The notes under the pieces: generated by a model
Seen by the model: the letters and a program-made list of their open reading frames with translations, nothing else
Databases searched by the model: none
What the model was told of the DNA's origin: nothing
NCBI RefSeq assembly: GCF_003672135.1
Contig: NC_039511.1
Span: forward strand, 15,402,464-15,466,463
Origin: Ooceraea biroi
Lineage: Eukaryota; Arthropoda; Insecta; Hymenoptera; Formicidae
Reading direction: 5' to 3'
Length of the DNA stretch: 64,000 nucleotides
Shown here: positions 28,661 to 40,601 of the stretch, in pieces
Numbering within the stretch: position 1 is the stretch's first letter
Layout: every line of letters starts with the position of its first letter
Translations under genes and position numbers: made by a program

Positions 28661-29134
28661 AAAATGCGGAAACTGAATTTTCTCCTTCAAAAGGATTAAA
28701 AATCGCGCTCAGGCGAGAGTGACCCAAGAAGTTCGCCGACAAATCAGACAGAGCGGACTAGAGGTTTCTCCTCTGGCTCTGGCTTGTTCCCGTGCTTCCA
28801 TCGCGCGGAGGACAATAATTCCGTCACTAATTGAGTTACGTCGCGGCCTAAATGCCCGATGAATATTCATATCCTTCCCCTGTAGTACCTCGCGTTTCTC
28901 GTTGGCGCCGCCGTGGCAAGAAAAAGTTGTCGTGAATTAAAAACTCAATGAAATTAGAAAATTGCGTTCGCTTGTCATTCGGCGGGAATGTTGCTAATTT
29001 TTCACTATTTCCGTTTCCTGCCTATTACGCGAGTTTGATCTCTTTTGTTGAAGGGATGATGCGCGTATTTTCCCTTGAAAATAATATATAGATATATATT
29101 ATTTAAAGCACGATTATACCGTATATTTACGAAA

Positions 29135-29170
29135 AATGTAAATCACGAAAATAATGTAAATCATGAAAAT
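29135..29170. repeat. 18-bp tandem duplication
   Basis: AATGTAAATCACGAAAAT is followed directly by a copy with one substitution (CAC to CAT). Confidence 0.8.
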
Positions 29171-31305
29171 TAATGCAAAGTTTCATTACGCGATGTTTAT
29201 AATATCTAGTTCTACAATTATGTAGTTAAACTAGCGACCGCAATTAGTTAAAAGGCTTCACTTAAATTACAGCACCTTTTCTTAGTTACACCGCATGTTA
29301 TATTAAAATGTATCTAAATATTATCATTTTTCTTGTAATTATCGTAAAAGGATTGGCTGCGGTAAACATCTAACGGTATATACTCCATAATTTCAAGCAA
29401 AATTATGCTTTCATGAGTCTGCTAATTCTAGTCATATTAGAAAACCGTGGGACGTATGATTTAATTAAAAAGAATCCGCGTTTCTACACGGAAACGCGGA
29501 AACGCGGCACAATTTCGGTTACTAACGATTCTAAACTTGCGCGTCCAAGTCGCATGCATAATAGAACATGATTTACTCCAATCTGCTCCGGTCAACCTAT
29601 GCGGATAAAAATTATTTAAAGGAAAAGGAATTTTCTCGCTGCACAAAATATTTTTATTTTCACAAGTGACAGACAGCAAAAAGATCTGCACTCAGGTACA
29701 ACACGATCTCACACCGTCACGTAAGAACCGCCACCTTATCATTAGCGGCGACCGACCGAGTGTGGCTGCGGATATCGTTATCGCGCCGGCCACACCGAGC
29801 AAGCTATTGAGCAGATTTTTCCCCGCGTTTTTCCCGCTCGACTTAAACGTCTCTCCTGGTCTCCGCAGCTCGCGGTGGCCGGGCGGGCTGACTTAGGGAG
29901 ATTGCGATTTGCATAATGCAATTCAACGGGATCCCTTTTCAAGGAAAAGTCAAGAAGAACAGGGCAATTACAATGAGACTCCATGGGACGCGGTGGCGTT
30001 CACGGCCTCACTACCGGCCACCTAGACGATGTCGGCTTTATAAATATTCAGCCGGTCATTAAGGCGACGGGGATAGAGAGAAGCGAAGAGCCGGAAAGGG
30101 CGGGAGATAGCGAAGGAGAGAGAACATGGAGAGAACCCTCCTCCCCCGAAGGGAAGGGCCGGAAAAGGGAGGAAAAAGAAGAACTATATAAAAGTCGTTC
30201 GACTTGACGCGTTCTTGCGCCCGCGCTCGTTGTAACTCGATTCGGCGTATCCTTTTAATGGCGGCTGATGTAACGTGTGACCAAAGACGCCTTTAGTGCA
30301 GCTTGTATTTGGGATTATTATGCAGTTAAGTTGATCCCGCGGAAACATTTCAATCCACATCGCGGCGGAAATCCCGCGAGAGCGGTTTTACGAGCGCAAA
30401 ATGAGAAGCTATATCCTGGCTGGAGAATTGAAGAGAAAACGTTGCGGGCGTAAAAACGCGTTTCCAGGCTGTACAATGACATCGTAACTTAATTAAATTT
30501 GTCATCTCCCTTTATTGTCATCGATGAAGGAAGAAGAATATTCCTCTTCATATATTTGTTTGATAAGACACAGAAAACAGAACAAAAGAAGACAGAGAGA
30601 GAAAACGTTTCGCACAAGAAGCAGCAACACCTGACAGAGGGGAAAGCGAGTCGAGTCGGAAGATCGGCGAGCTCGCAACGAGTTTCGCATGTTCCTCGCT
30701 CCGTCTGTGGAGCTGATTGTCTGCGCCTCCTCGACGGAGCGGATTAAGACGGTTAGTTAAAGAGCAGTTGCGTATATAGCCGACGCGACAAAGCAGCGAC
30801 CGCGGATGAAACTTCCGCGGTGGGCGAGATGCGGCGAACGCGTGGCGACAACGACGCCACTAGCAGGCAGAAAGGGAGAAAAGGACACGTTTTCTAGGGG
30901 CTGCAACGTTAGGTAGCGGAATGCGCGGAGCGTTCTCGCCTTATCCCGCGCGAGCTGGGTCCGTAACTGGCTTCAGCTATGAAGCTACGGTCCCGACTCG
31001 TTCCGGCTATATCGCAGCCAGCTGCAATAGCAGAAACTGTCGGGCTAAGTAACTGCCGGTACTTACAGTAAGTTTGCGCGCAATGAGACCGCCTACATAA
31101 ATACACCTAATACACTGGAGTCCTCCTTCACCCTTCCAGCTCCTGTTGGTGCTGGGGTCGCGCAGTTATCCCGCTTCACCCCGGTAAATTCTCGGAGTGG
31201 AAGCGCAGCCTTTCGGCGCGATACGAGGCTTAGGTATGCGCGAGCTGCGCTCCGCTCACTTACTTTGCGTTTTATTATTTTCTTCTTCTTTGTAGCTGAC
31301 GTCTC

Positions 31306-31339
31306 ATCTGCCACATATGGGACACAATATGTGTCAGAT
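31306..31339. repeat. Inverted repeat, 13-bp arms
   Basis: ATCTGCCACATAT and ATATGTGTCAGAT pair with one mismatch around an 8-nt loop. No rho-type or poly-T context is present, and its role is unknown. Confidence 0.7.
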
Positions 31340-32024
31340 AATGTGTTGGTGTGTGCAATATGGTTTCTTGACCGTTATTGTTATTAATGTTTTATTTAAG
31401 TTCAATTCGTTTTTATTACTGTTGGTCAATTGATGAAAATGTATAAATGATTAGTAATCGATTACAAAAATTTTGCTAATCATGTGGAGCATGATAAAAG
31501 AGCGTGTTTGGATTTGTTTGTGGAAACTTCGCGTTCTGACGATCTGTTTCATAAATTTTGCAACAGAGATATATATGCGTAACATCTAATTTGCATATGT
31601 AAGGAGTAAAGTATGTCTTCGCGAATTGAAACCCTTTGAAGACAGCCCTTTGTCATGCCGGACCCTTCAATTCCCGCTGAGACTTCCAATAATCTACGAA
31701 CTTATCCCGTAAACTCGGGTATTCCCGCGACTTTTCATGGGACTTCTACTTCGTCGAATTTCCCCTGAGCTACGAGCAAGAGACTTCACGACGCGTTGCG
31801 TTATCTTGAACTGATTCCGGCCGGGATTTCTTTTCGCGGCACGTGTCCGGGATGCTGTCCGTATGCCGGAGTGGCCCTGCAGCCCTGCGGCGGAGCAAGG
31901 GAGGCTGTGACAAACAAATGCACCGCGTCAGCTCGGCGTGACACCCTTCCGTAGTCGGGACGACTTGGGAAGCATGCGAAAAGGGCGACGAGACCGGCAG
32001 AGAACAGTCAGATCGGCCGAGGCG

Positions 32025-32100
32025 AGCGAGAGAAAGGGAGAAAGAACGATAGAAAGAGAGAAAGAGGGATAAAAGGGCGGAAGGAGAAAGGGATGGTCGA
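32025..32100. repeat. Purine-rich (GA) tract
   Basis: An imperfect GAGAAA/GGGA tract of about 75 bases in intron. Confidence 0.75.
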
Positions 32101-33019
32101 GCGGTGGAAGACGCAGTGGAGGAGATGAGGAGCAGGATGAAAAGTAGAGGATCGTGGAAGCCGTGCTCAAGTAGACAAGAGACACGTCAGCCGCCATCCT
32201 TCTACTCAGCCTTTTATAGATTATTCACGTACAATGGCCGGGGGTGACAAGTGGCGCGGTGCCGGTACCTCGATGGAGCGCCGGTTCCGCGATGGAACCC
32301 CGCTTTATCCTGCGGATGACTCGAGTGGCCCTCGACTTTTCTGATATTCTGATCTATCGTTCTAATAAGATCGGTGACTAGCGATACGATTCCGTCTTCG
32401 TCCTTTGTTGCGGATAATTGCCATGAATCACGGCTGAATCTCTTCCAAGTTGAATAAGCGGGGTTCGATCGGGATGTGGAATAAAAATTACAATGCAGCG
32501 TAATCAAGCTAATCTGCTTACATTCTGCCTTCGATGTTACACTCGATAAATATCTTTGTTTCTATTTTAAAAAATACAGTTGTTTTTACATATTTTTTCG
32601 ATATAAAATTGAGATTCATTCAATTAATGATTGGAGGTATCTGGAAATAAGTGAAAAAATATTGCAATAAATACATTGTTTTTCTCGATTATTTTCGATA
32701 CTTTATGCGTGTAACAAAAATACGGGAATATTGTTTACAATGACGAAATTGCACGGCACATTCATGACAAGAACGGTTAAATAGCCGTGAATATCCAATG
32801 CATTATTTCACTGCATGACAGTTTATATTATATATCATTGTACAATTTGATCGATATATGCTCTCGCAATGACCATCGACGGGCTGACAAGCCGCGAGTT
32901 CTAATTAAATTCCGGCGCAGCACCCGACGGAGAAGGAATAAATTATTCGCGTAATTTTCCGAGGCCGGTGTCCATGATTTCGGCGTACATTGCGCGTACG
33001 CCGTCATAAACGCGGTGTC

Positions 33020-33100
33020 ATAAAAGAGAGAGACAGAGAGATAAAGGAGAGAGAGGGAGGAAGGGTGGGAGCAAGAAAGAAAGAGGGCGAGAGCGCGAGT
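33020..33100. repeat. Purine-rich (GA) tract
   Basis: An imperfect GAGA/GGGA tract, mostly A and G on this strand, with short uninterrupted GA runs. Confidence 0.8.
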
Positions 33101-33799
33101 GCGTCCGGACAGTTTCGTTCTATGCAAATGCGAGTCGCCTGCGGTGTTCTCGCTCGTGTTGTTCGACGTTTTAATGCTGATTGGACGACTGCCGATTCAG
33201 CGGCCGTTCGTTTGCAGCGATTGTCGCTTCGACCGGCCATCCCGCGAAAATCTGCCAAAAAGCGGCGCGTATACCACCCCTGGTCGCGTATCGCCAGCCT
33301 GTGAGACGAGATGTACACACATATGTTCGTACACGCAGAATGCCTTCCACCTATCTATTCTTCAACGAATTCGGCAGTCGGTATTTCTCCACCGAAAAAT
33401 GCCGTGAATCTTGGAAATGACGCTCGTGTAGATCTGACGAAATTTGGCGAAATTTTGGCATTGGTGTGTGGATTTGCGTTTGCACGCGTTGCCTCGTACA
33501 TTGACACGGCAGATCACAAGAACCGCTGTTGCCGCCGCGCAACTGGCTGTCGCGAAATGAACCGGGTCGCGAAACTAGCTTTCTGCGCGAACGCCATCGC
33601 GGAAACGCACATGGCGTTGCATCCGCGCGTTTCTCGAATGTCGCTGACGCGGAATAACAATCACCGACACTCGCCTTCCGATTTCGCGGACGCCGTAGCG
33701 CGCCACCGCCATCCTTTCCGTTCCTCTTAGGGGCGCCCTTTGCGTCGTCGTCAACCTCGTTCGAATCTCGTATCACGTGCCCAAAGAAATCGATGTGAA

Positions 33800-33821
33800 G
33801 GAAGTCGTCGCGACGACTTCC
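33800..33821. repeat. 22-bp perfect palindrome
   Basis: GGAAGTCGTCG is followed without spacer by its reverse complement CGACGACTTCC. A perfect palindrome this long is expected about 0.015 times by chance in a window this size under even base use, so it may be a dimeric protein-binding site. No function is known. Confidence 0.85.
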
Positions 33822-34039
33822 ATGCACTCGCGAATATCCCTGAACATCGCGGACGTAGGAGAGCGGTGATGAGGTGGTGGGGTGGTTGAGGGGTGTGGAG
33901 GTCGAGAGCCCGGAGGGATCGGCTCCATCAAAAATTCAATCCATACGAGTATTCGTTGTTTCGTCGGTGGAAAGGAAACGGAAGCGGTAAGAGAGGCGTT
34001 GAAACGTTTTGTAGAATTCTCAAGACGTTCCCGGCAGGT

Positions 34040-34250
34040 TGTCGGAGGATAGGGAGAGAGAAAGGATGGGAACGGATGGGGATGTTGCCTCGGGAGCGGA
34101 TGAAGGAGATGTGAGAGAAGGAGAGCGGAATACCGCCGTTCCGCAGGGAACGACGAAACAGAAAAAGGGAGGCAGTCGGAGGAAAAGAGGCGGAAAAAGG
34201 GTTTGCGTGCGGAAGGTGGAGGCGAGTCGACGTAGAGGGAGGTCGACGGA
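34040..34250. repeat. Purine-rich tract
   Basis: About 200 bases are biased to A and G on this strand with no fixed repeat unit. This explains the long overlapping low-complexity frames in the area. Confidence 0.65.
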
Positions 34251-35329
34251 GGGTTAGCTCGGTGGCGCGCGTTTGGTTCTTGAGGCATGTGTGCCCCATA
34301 AATAACATGTAAATATTTTCAATAACTGCCGGGGCGGCCCCGGCATGAAAAATGCAAACCGCTTTGCGTCCGGCCCTCGGCGCGTTGCATTCCCCCGTAT
34401 CCGCGTCCCGACCACCGTTCGTGAATCGGCCGGCGGCAACCACCCCCTTAGCTCACGGCGTCGAACTGTCTTTTAATATATCTGTGTGTACACGGTGTCC
34501 CGCGCGAAATTTATGACACGGTGAGACGCGCCGGGCCCGATATTCGTTTCGCTTTAATCCCGCAGTTTCCAATGTCGCCGCCGGCTCCTCCGCGAATCTG
34601 CATAGGTTTCTGAAAAATTATTAGCGTCCACCCTCTAGTCTCTGTATTTAGTGTTTTTTGCATGCATAAAAGAAAGAAAAGAACATTATTATGAAATTGT
34701 TATAATTTTGTCGGTTTCATAAATTCGTATCGACCGCGAAACGTAACTTTATCGGTTATTTTATTCACTCACGTTTGCATAACCGATGTCACAAAATATG
34801 TATTTTGCGGATTATTACAAATAATACCGCAAGGTGTTAATCTTCGGCTTTACTGTAATGGACAAGTTTGTGATAAATAAAATAGCTGGAATACTTTGCG
34901 AGATATTTCAAAGTTTCCTTTTCAAAGTAATCATCCTCAAAGTTTCCGAACAGATTTCATTTTATCTCATGCAAAATAGAAAAGCGGCATTAATCAATTA
35001 CGCTAATTATGCTAATGACTACTTTTAATCGCAAAAATAAGAGGGACTAAAATTATTTCCTATTTTGAAGATTAATGTACTGCCGTATCTCACGCGCAAT
35101 TTACGAGAATGGATTAATATGGAAATATTATACTGCCAACCGGTTTTCTTTTTACGATCGTGCGTTTCGACGAGCTTTCTACATCAAGATATGTATCTCG
35201 CAACGTATGTTACTGCGCCATGCGACTGCTGCGTGTACTTTATATGTTCACGATGAAAATAACATTATTATTAGCGAATGCATGCTCCATTAATGTCCCG
35301 GGACATACATACATTCATATTAAATGTTC

Positions 35330-35348
35330 TCTTTTCGTTTGTTTGCAG
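35330..35348 (+). promoter_or_regulatory. 3' splice site (acceptor) of Musashi-family exon
   Basis: A pyrimidine-rich run (cttttcgtttgtttgcag) ends in CAG directly before the exon. The reading frame of the RNP1 motif starts exactly after it, with only the last base of an Arg codon supplied by this exon (phase 2 intron). The in-frame residues upstream of this site, back to 35278, are intron read-through. Confidence 0.9.
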
Positions 35349-35433
35349 GGGCTTCGGATTCATCACATTCGCAGACCCTGCGAGCGTGGACAAAGTGCTG
35401 GCGCAGGGGAATCACGAGCTGGACGGCAAGAAA
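35349..35433 (+). CDS. Rbp6: Musashi-family RNA-binding protein, internal exon (RRM1 C-terminal half)
   Basis: This 85-nt internal exon starts with the third base of a split Arg codon and then reads GFGFITFADPASVDKVLAQ, followed by GNHELDGKK. RGFGFITF is the RNP1 octamer of an RNA-recognition motif, and its two Phe ring positions normally stack on RNA bases. The rest is helix 2 (PASVDKVLAQ) and the loop before the last strand. Musashi proteins bind short UAG-type motifs in mRNA 3'UTRs and regulate translation in neural and stem cells; that is family knowledge. The DPASVDKVL...HELDGKK series is typical of MSI1/MSI2/Rbp6, while Drosophila msi differs around HTLDGKK, so Rbp6 is the better name. 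The exon ends at a codon boundary in AAA followed by gtgagt and joins in frame to 55720. The rest of the protein lies outside the window. The alternative is the msi paralogue, which I think is less likely. Confidence 0.93.
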
Positions 35434-35439
35434 GTGAGT
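35434..35439 (+). promoter_or_regulatory. 5' splice site (donor)
   Basis: GTGAGT follows AAA at the end of the RRM1 exon and is a near-consensus donor. It leaves a phase 0 intron, which matches the phase of the exon at 55720. Confidence 0.9.
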
Positions 35440-38399
35440 AATCCGCGCATTCTACCAGATTAATTCTAGCAATATCACTGGACTGTCTGAGCCAAAGTTT
35501 TTGGCTTTTCTATTACCCTTTTCTATTACTCTGCAGTATAACTGAAAAAAAACGCTAACCTGCAATTATCTAATTAATAGTTTTATAATATTGTTTAACA
35601 TAGTAATTTTTATGTTTGTAAAATTATGGCCACTTAGCTGTTTTTTCACTTCGTATTTTTTCATTTTCGCTGGCTTTTGTTGGAAGCCGCGCACAAAAAT
35701 ATTACAATCTCTGCTTTGTGCAGTCATCCTCTTGCTACTTTTTGCAAAAGTTATGCTAGCTTAAATTAATTGTGTACAGTGAAATATATTCGCGTTTGCG
35801 TGAATTCCTTGAAATTCGATGTTGAAGCCAGACTCGTTTGTTTCATAAGAGCGAAGATTATAAATATAACGTTCTGTAATATTTCTTGTTACTACCCCGA
35901 TGAAATATCGGAATTGGCCACGTGAAGTATTTAGGTCGTAGTTCCCGGCGAATGTTAGCAAAAGATTGGAAGGTTCCAGCGGAGAGTATCGAGAATCTTC
36001 GTTCACGGATATACCTCGCATTGACACCAGCAAGAATGATTCCTCCCGCGGGACCCTCGACGACTATAAGCGTAATACTTATCGCCGAAGGCGCAGGATT
36101 CGTCGCTCCGTGAAAAAGGGTGGTTAAAAAAAGAAAAAAAAAGATACAAATTGCCGTGATCGAATGTGCGTCACGCGAGCAATTAATTTTCGCGTCCGAT
36201 CGGAGCCGCCGTTCCGAGATAATTGAAAGAGCATGCCGCGAGTCGATTGATCAAACCGATTGGTCGCTGCAGTCCAGAGGTATATCCCGGTCCGGGACGC
36301 GTCCCTGTCATCGATCCCGGGAGCAAAATTTTATTCGCGTTTGAAACTTCATTAATTAAGCGTCAAACGTTATTTCGTTCCGCTCGCTGCAATCTGAGCG
36401 TATCATTTATCACCTACATTTCCCGGCCTCATCTCTGCACCATCCTTCTATCAACGCATTTTATAAGCGCAATTTCGTATGAACAGTCAGCTCGATTATA
36501 TTTTATACAATTGAATAAACATAAAAAGCCCGATCTGAAGCAACCAATCTACTTCAGTTCTCTCTCTTTCAAATCTTTAGTGCCTCGCGTTTAAGAAGTA
36601 GCGATCGTAGCGTTGCGAGAACTCTCCGATATCAAGTTCCAGAATTGGACCGATTGAGTTTTACCTATGAAAAATTCCCGTCTCTGTTCCATCCCTCAAT
36701 CGATCGTCGCCTTCTCCTGCGGGGCATCTTGCACGCAGCGCAAGTCGAGCGGAGAATGAAGCGGAGAACGGAGCGGATGGCGCGGCGCGATTAATCGACG
36801 CGGCCGTTTGGTAAGCGCGCTTCGCTCCGAGGCGGGCAAGACAATCCTCGTGGAATAATATCGTAAGACGCGTACCGAGGCGGGGCTGTACGGCAAGAGA
36901 AATAGTTGCGGACATTAGCTGTCCACGGCGCCATAAGTAGAGCGAATCCAGCGCGCCAAGGCCGGGCCGCCTAAGTGGCCCCGAATACGCTTAAGCGAGG
37001 GCAGTCCCGGTCGTATCCCCGGTTCGCATAAATTTCGCGTAATTCGCTCCGGCTAATGCAAATTGCGAATGCACGGATCCGGAAGCTAACACCTTCCCGA
37101 TAGCGGGAAGAGAATATCGCGCGTATAGGGCAACCGCCGGCGCATCCTATTAAGGCTTCCTCTTAAGGGATGAGACTTCCTCACCCCTCTGCCACTCGGT
37201 CCGCCTCTTTCTCTGTCTTCCATTCTCGCTCTTTCTCTTGTTCTCTGTTTCTTCTGGTTCTCTCTTTCTCTCGGAGGAGAAAGGGAGAGGCGTACATACA
37301 AGGAATGCAAACGTGCGGAAGCGCCCGCTGCTTTGATTCGCTGACAAGTTTCGCCGCATTAATTAGCACGGCCTTCACCCCCGCCGCGTTAACGAACGCT
37401 GGGACTCTTAACTCACGTTAACACGCGAATATAAATAAAGTGGGACAAGAGCGAAACATGCGGTATTCCGGCGGCAAGCGTAGTTGTCATGAGGATATGC
37501 AATAGTTAGATAATAGTTTCTCTCTTGCTTTGTCTCTCGTATTGTTTTGAAATTTCCTCTAAAACGGGGTAGTAGAGTTATTTGAGATTCAATGGGGAAT
37601 TTGTTGTAATCTATAAGTGAGTACTAATGATATATTTGTTCATCGAATTTAAAGAACTAATTGTGTACCTTTAATTGGATTGCTGCTGTTAACGGATTAA
37701 AATTGATGATATTAAAAAATGTATTAGAAATTAATTAATAATATTAGATTATCAATGTATTTCGTAAAAGCTCACAGATAAATATTTTGTAAATAAATAT
37801 ATTTAATTATACAGATTAAGAAAGTTACATTTTTGTTAGAAATACACATAAAGAATCAAAGCATCCGTTCGTCTTAACGCAAGTAATGAATAAAGAAAAA
37901 CGTTTCCATGTATGTACATTGAATTAGACGCCATTTTGATTATATAACATTATCGAGAATCAGCGCAGTGCGATGGTTCACGGGAGAGCGATTTTGCTGG
38001 GTCGATACGCCTGACATTTCTGGCGTGGACAATGATTTCGCAACGTGCCGCGTAAGCACCCATTGCGGCACAATGCTGGCCGGCGATCAGAATAGCCAGC
38101 AGATTCCGCTTAATCGGGCCGAGTGCTGATTAAAAAATGCGTGGGTCGAACATGCGCGTTCTCGTTTGCGTCCTGTTTGATCTCGACAGGCGTAGCGGAA
38201 ATAGTCAAATCGGTCATGCTTGCGCGTGTTTGGTCCGTAATGCCGACTCTCGAGAATCCCGGTGTCATCCTTTATCCTCTCATAGAAGCTCAACAGCGCA
38301 AAGCTAAACTAAAGCACGAACTTGAAGGGACAGTAATTACTAAAGTGATGCAGCTTTGGTTAGAAGCAATTGAGGAGATTTTTGTCAAATTAAACCTGA

Positions 38400-38870
38400 T
38401 AATGTATTATAAATTATGAAGTTACAGAGAAAAAAGTGGAGAATAAAATTTTCAAGAAATTCAGATTACTTTATTGAAAAATATGGAAAAATAGTTTTCG
38501 TTTATAACAAAATATAGAAAACATCACATAAAGAGATAATATAGAAGAGATAATATAGTTTTTATCAAGATTCAATTAAAACTGTTAGAAATTTTGTGAC
38601 ATTTTTGTAGACACTTCCACACTCTGTTTCTTTTACCGAATTATTATTTAACTACAAAGTAATAAGTGATTATCTATTAATCCTTTTAAAATGATATTTT
38701 TATTTCAGATAATATGTATCTTTCGCAGTTTTTGGAATAATATGAATAATTAAAGGATTAATATCCGTACTTTGAAAATTGAAATTTTAATTGAGTTTAA
38801 TTATTTCATGATTTAATTTATGATATGATACTGCAGATGTATGTAATAGAGACGGCTCTTGAAATAATAT
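38400..38870. other. AT-rich island
   Basis: This AT-rich intronic DNA contains a perfect 14-bp tandem duplication (AAGAGATAATATAG at 38531-38544 and 38545-38558). Nothing else is recognised. Confidence 0.6.
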
Positions 38871-39828
38871 GAAAGATAAGAACAGATGCGGGCGATGCAT
38901 CTGAGAAGGAAGTCGCGAGACGGAAGGAACCTCTAAGGGTGGATGCACGCGAAATTGTGAAAGCTCTTTAGAACTCTACATGGCCCGCATTCCTGGATAC
39001 CTTCAGACATCTCGACGCTTTAGAGTCGTTTCGTACGAGGACACGTGGCGAACGAGTCTGTCCTTTCCTCCGTCTACCGACTTCCTTTCCCCTTAAAGAA
39101 GAAGAAAGTCTTTAACCCTTTTGAGAGAGCGTGCCGGGTTTATTGCCAAAAAGAACATTACAAATACAGGATATACGGAAAGAGAGAGAATCGTACACTT
39201 TCCCTCGGTCGTGGTTTCTGCGACAAATATAAAGTCGATTTTTCCTTTGGTTAAACATCACCTCCTTTCGTCATTTTTCAGTTTTCTCTATTCAAATATT
39301 TTTATTCAATTTTTACCATCAAATATTTGTTTTGGTAACATAGTCTCGGACTAAAATTCTATCAAAGTGTACATCAGCTGAGATCATCTCCGATCGAAAG
39401 AAACCCCGAGAATTTTATTAGAGTCACAGATATATTTGATCTTACCATAAACGTTACTTTGTCATGAATATTTAATATTTCGTTAATTTAACTTGCTTTA
39501 TTCTTGCGCGGTAAATATGCAGCGGTTTCGCGACGCGATCACTTGTATCGTAGGAATATTACGTAACGCGCAAAGCGAAAGAAAAATAAAATCGGATATT
39601 TTTATCGAGGTTATCGGGGAATTAAAATCGTTGTGAGATTGTGCGTATTAAAATATATATGTTTCGCTGGGAATTAACTGAAACGCGGTAAGTCGATATA
39701 ATGCTGAAACGTGGTTTTCCGATACCCCTGTGAATGCAGTTTTTCCGTACTTACGCAAATTGAAATTCTCACAAACCTTGACTTCATCGTCGCGATGTAG
39801 TTAAACGAGTTTTTCATAAAGACTTTTT

Positions 39829-39852
39829 AGAGAGAGAGAGAGAGAGAGAGAG
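39829..39852. repeat. (AG)12 microsatellite
   Basis: Twelve uninterrupted AG units. Confidence 0.93.
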
Positions 39853-40564
39853 GGATCAATGTTTCTCATAACGATATCGCAATCATATTCGCGATAAACG
39901 TTACTTTTTATAACGACTTAGATTGAAATGGTGCATAACGAAACAAGAACGATTTATCCTTCGTTCCTTCCTTCTCTCCTTTCAGATACACAGAAAGCGA
40001 TTAAATATTATATATCTTGCGCGTCTGTATATGAAATATTCACATAAGTTTCTGCAATTTGTTTCTCAACTGCTTCTTGCTTCGAAAGTGCAGTTTGTTT
40101 GTGAGTGCACTTTGGAAACGTCGTAACAGACAATATCGGCGAAAATTCTCAGAAAAAGTGGACCTGCGCCACTTTTAAAGCAAACAGTTCGCGTGTATAT
40201 TTTATATACATAGACCTCAGTATCCTCGATACTGTGTAGCTAAACGGATTTTGCCCAGAGGTATAATAAAACTTGCCTTTCCCACCCCCACCCTACTCGG
40301 CTTCTTCCCTGTCCTTTTATATTTTTTTTCCTCTCTTTCTCGATCGATGCTTCTTAAACGCCTTGCGTGCGCTTCAAGCGGTGGCTCGGAAAACGCTGAA
40401 AAATAAGCAGCGTCGCTCATCCGCGGAATAATTTATTTGGAGAGCCCGAAGCCACTAAGCCCTGCGGAAATTGTCTGCAGTCCCTCACAAAACTCCGAGC
40501 TATCCCACGCCGTTTCTCAGCCCATCGTTTTCTTCGGCCGGCTCTCTTCACTTCTCTGCGCGTA

Positions 40565-40567
<3 letters not shown>

Positions 40568-40598
<31 letters not shown>
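40568..40598. repeat. (TC)15 microsatellite
   Basis: About fifteen uninterrupted TC units, followed by a degenerate pyrimidine tract to about 40632. Confidence 0.93.

Positions 40599-40601
<3 letters not shown>

Larger units (their letters stand above)
1..35348 (+). other. Rbp6: Rbp6/Musashi intron, 3' part (upstream end outside window)
   Basis: This is the non-coding stretch before the first recognisable exon, and it ends in a strong acceptor (AG at 35347-35348). I looked for the exon that should precede it, encoding the RRM1 start with an FIGGLSW-like RNP2 and a KDPTTRRSR-like end, and did not see it, so the intron probably begins before the window. Open frames here are short, or long only in low-complexity or pyrimidine-rich DNA. 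Contents are mixed CpG-rich and AT-rich DNA, microsatellites, several palindromes and two long hairpins, each listed separately. I see nothing else in the parts between those entries. Confidence 0.75.

Noticed and set aside
29079..29104. 12-bp perfect AT inverted repeat with a 2-nt spacer.
   Set aside because: It is composed only of AT dinucleotide-like sequence, where such pairing is common by chance.
30184..30194. TATA-box-like TATATAAAAG, with another TGTATAAAAG at 61311.
   Set aside because: No initiator or coding sequence lies at a suitable distance downstream. Such strings are expected by chance in a window with many AT-rich stretches.
35278..35348. Apparent N-terminal extension of the Musashi frame starting at an ATG at 35278.
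   Set aside because: The residues before RGFGF have no Musashi similarity and lie across a strong polypyrimidine-CAG acceptor, so this is intron read-through.
35434..35463. Apparent C-terminal extension (VSNPRILPD) after GKK.
   Set aside because: It begins with the GTGAGT donor and differs from the conserved IDPKVAFPRR continuation found in the exon at 55720.
39114..39124. TTAACCCTTTTGA, resembling a piggyBac left end.
   Set aside because: No matching AAAGGGTTAA is found downstream within several kilobases.
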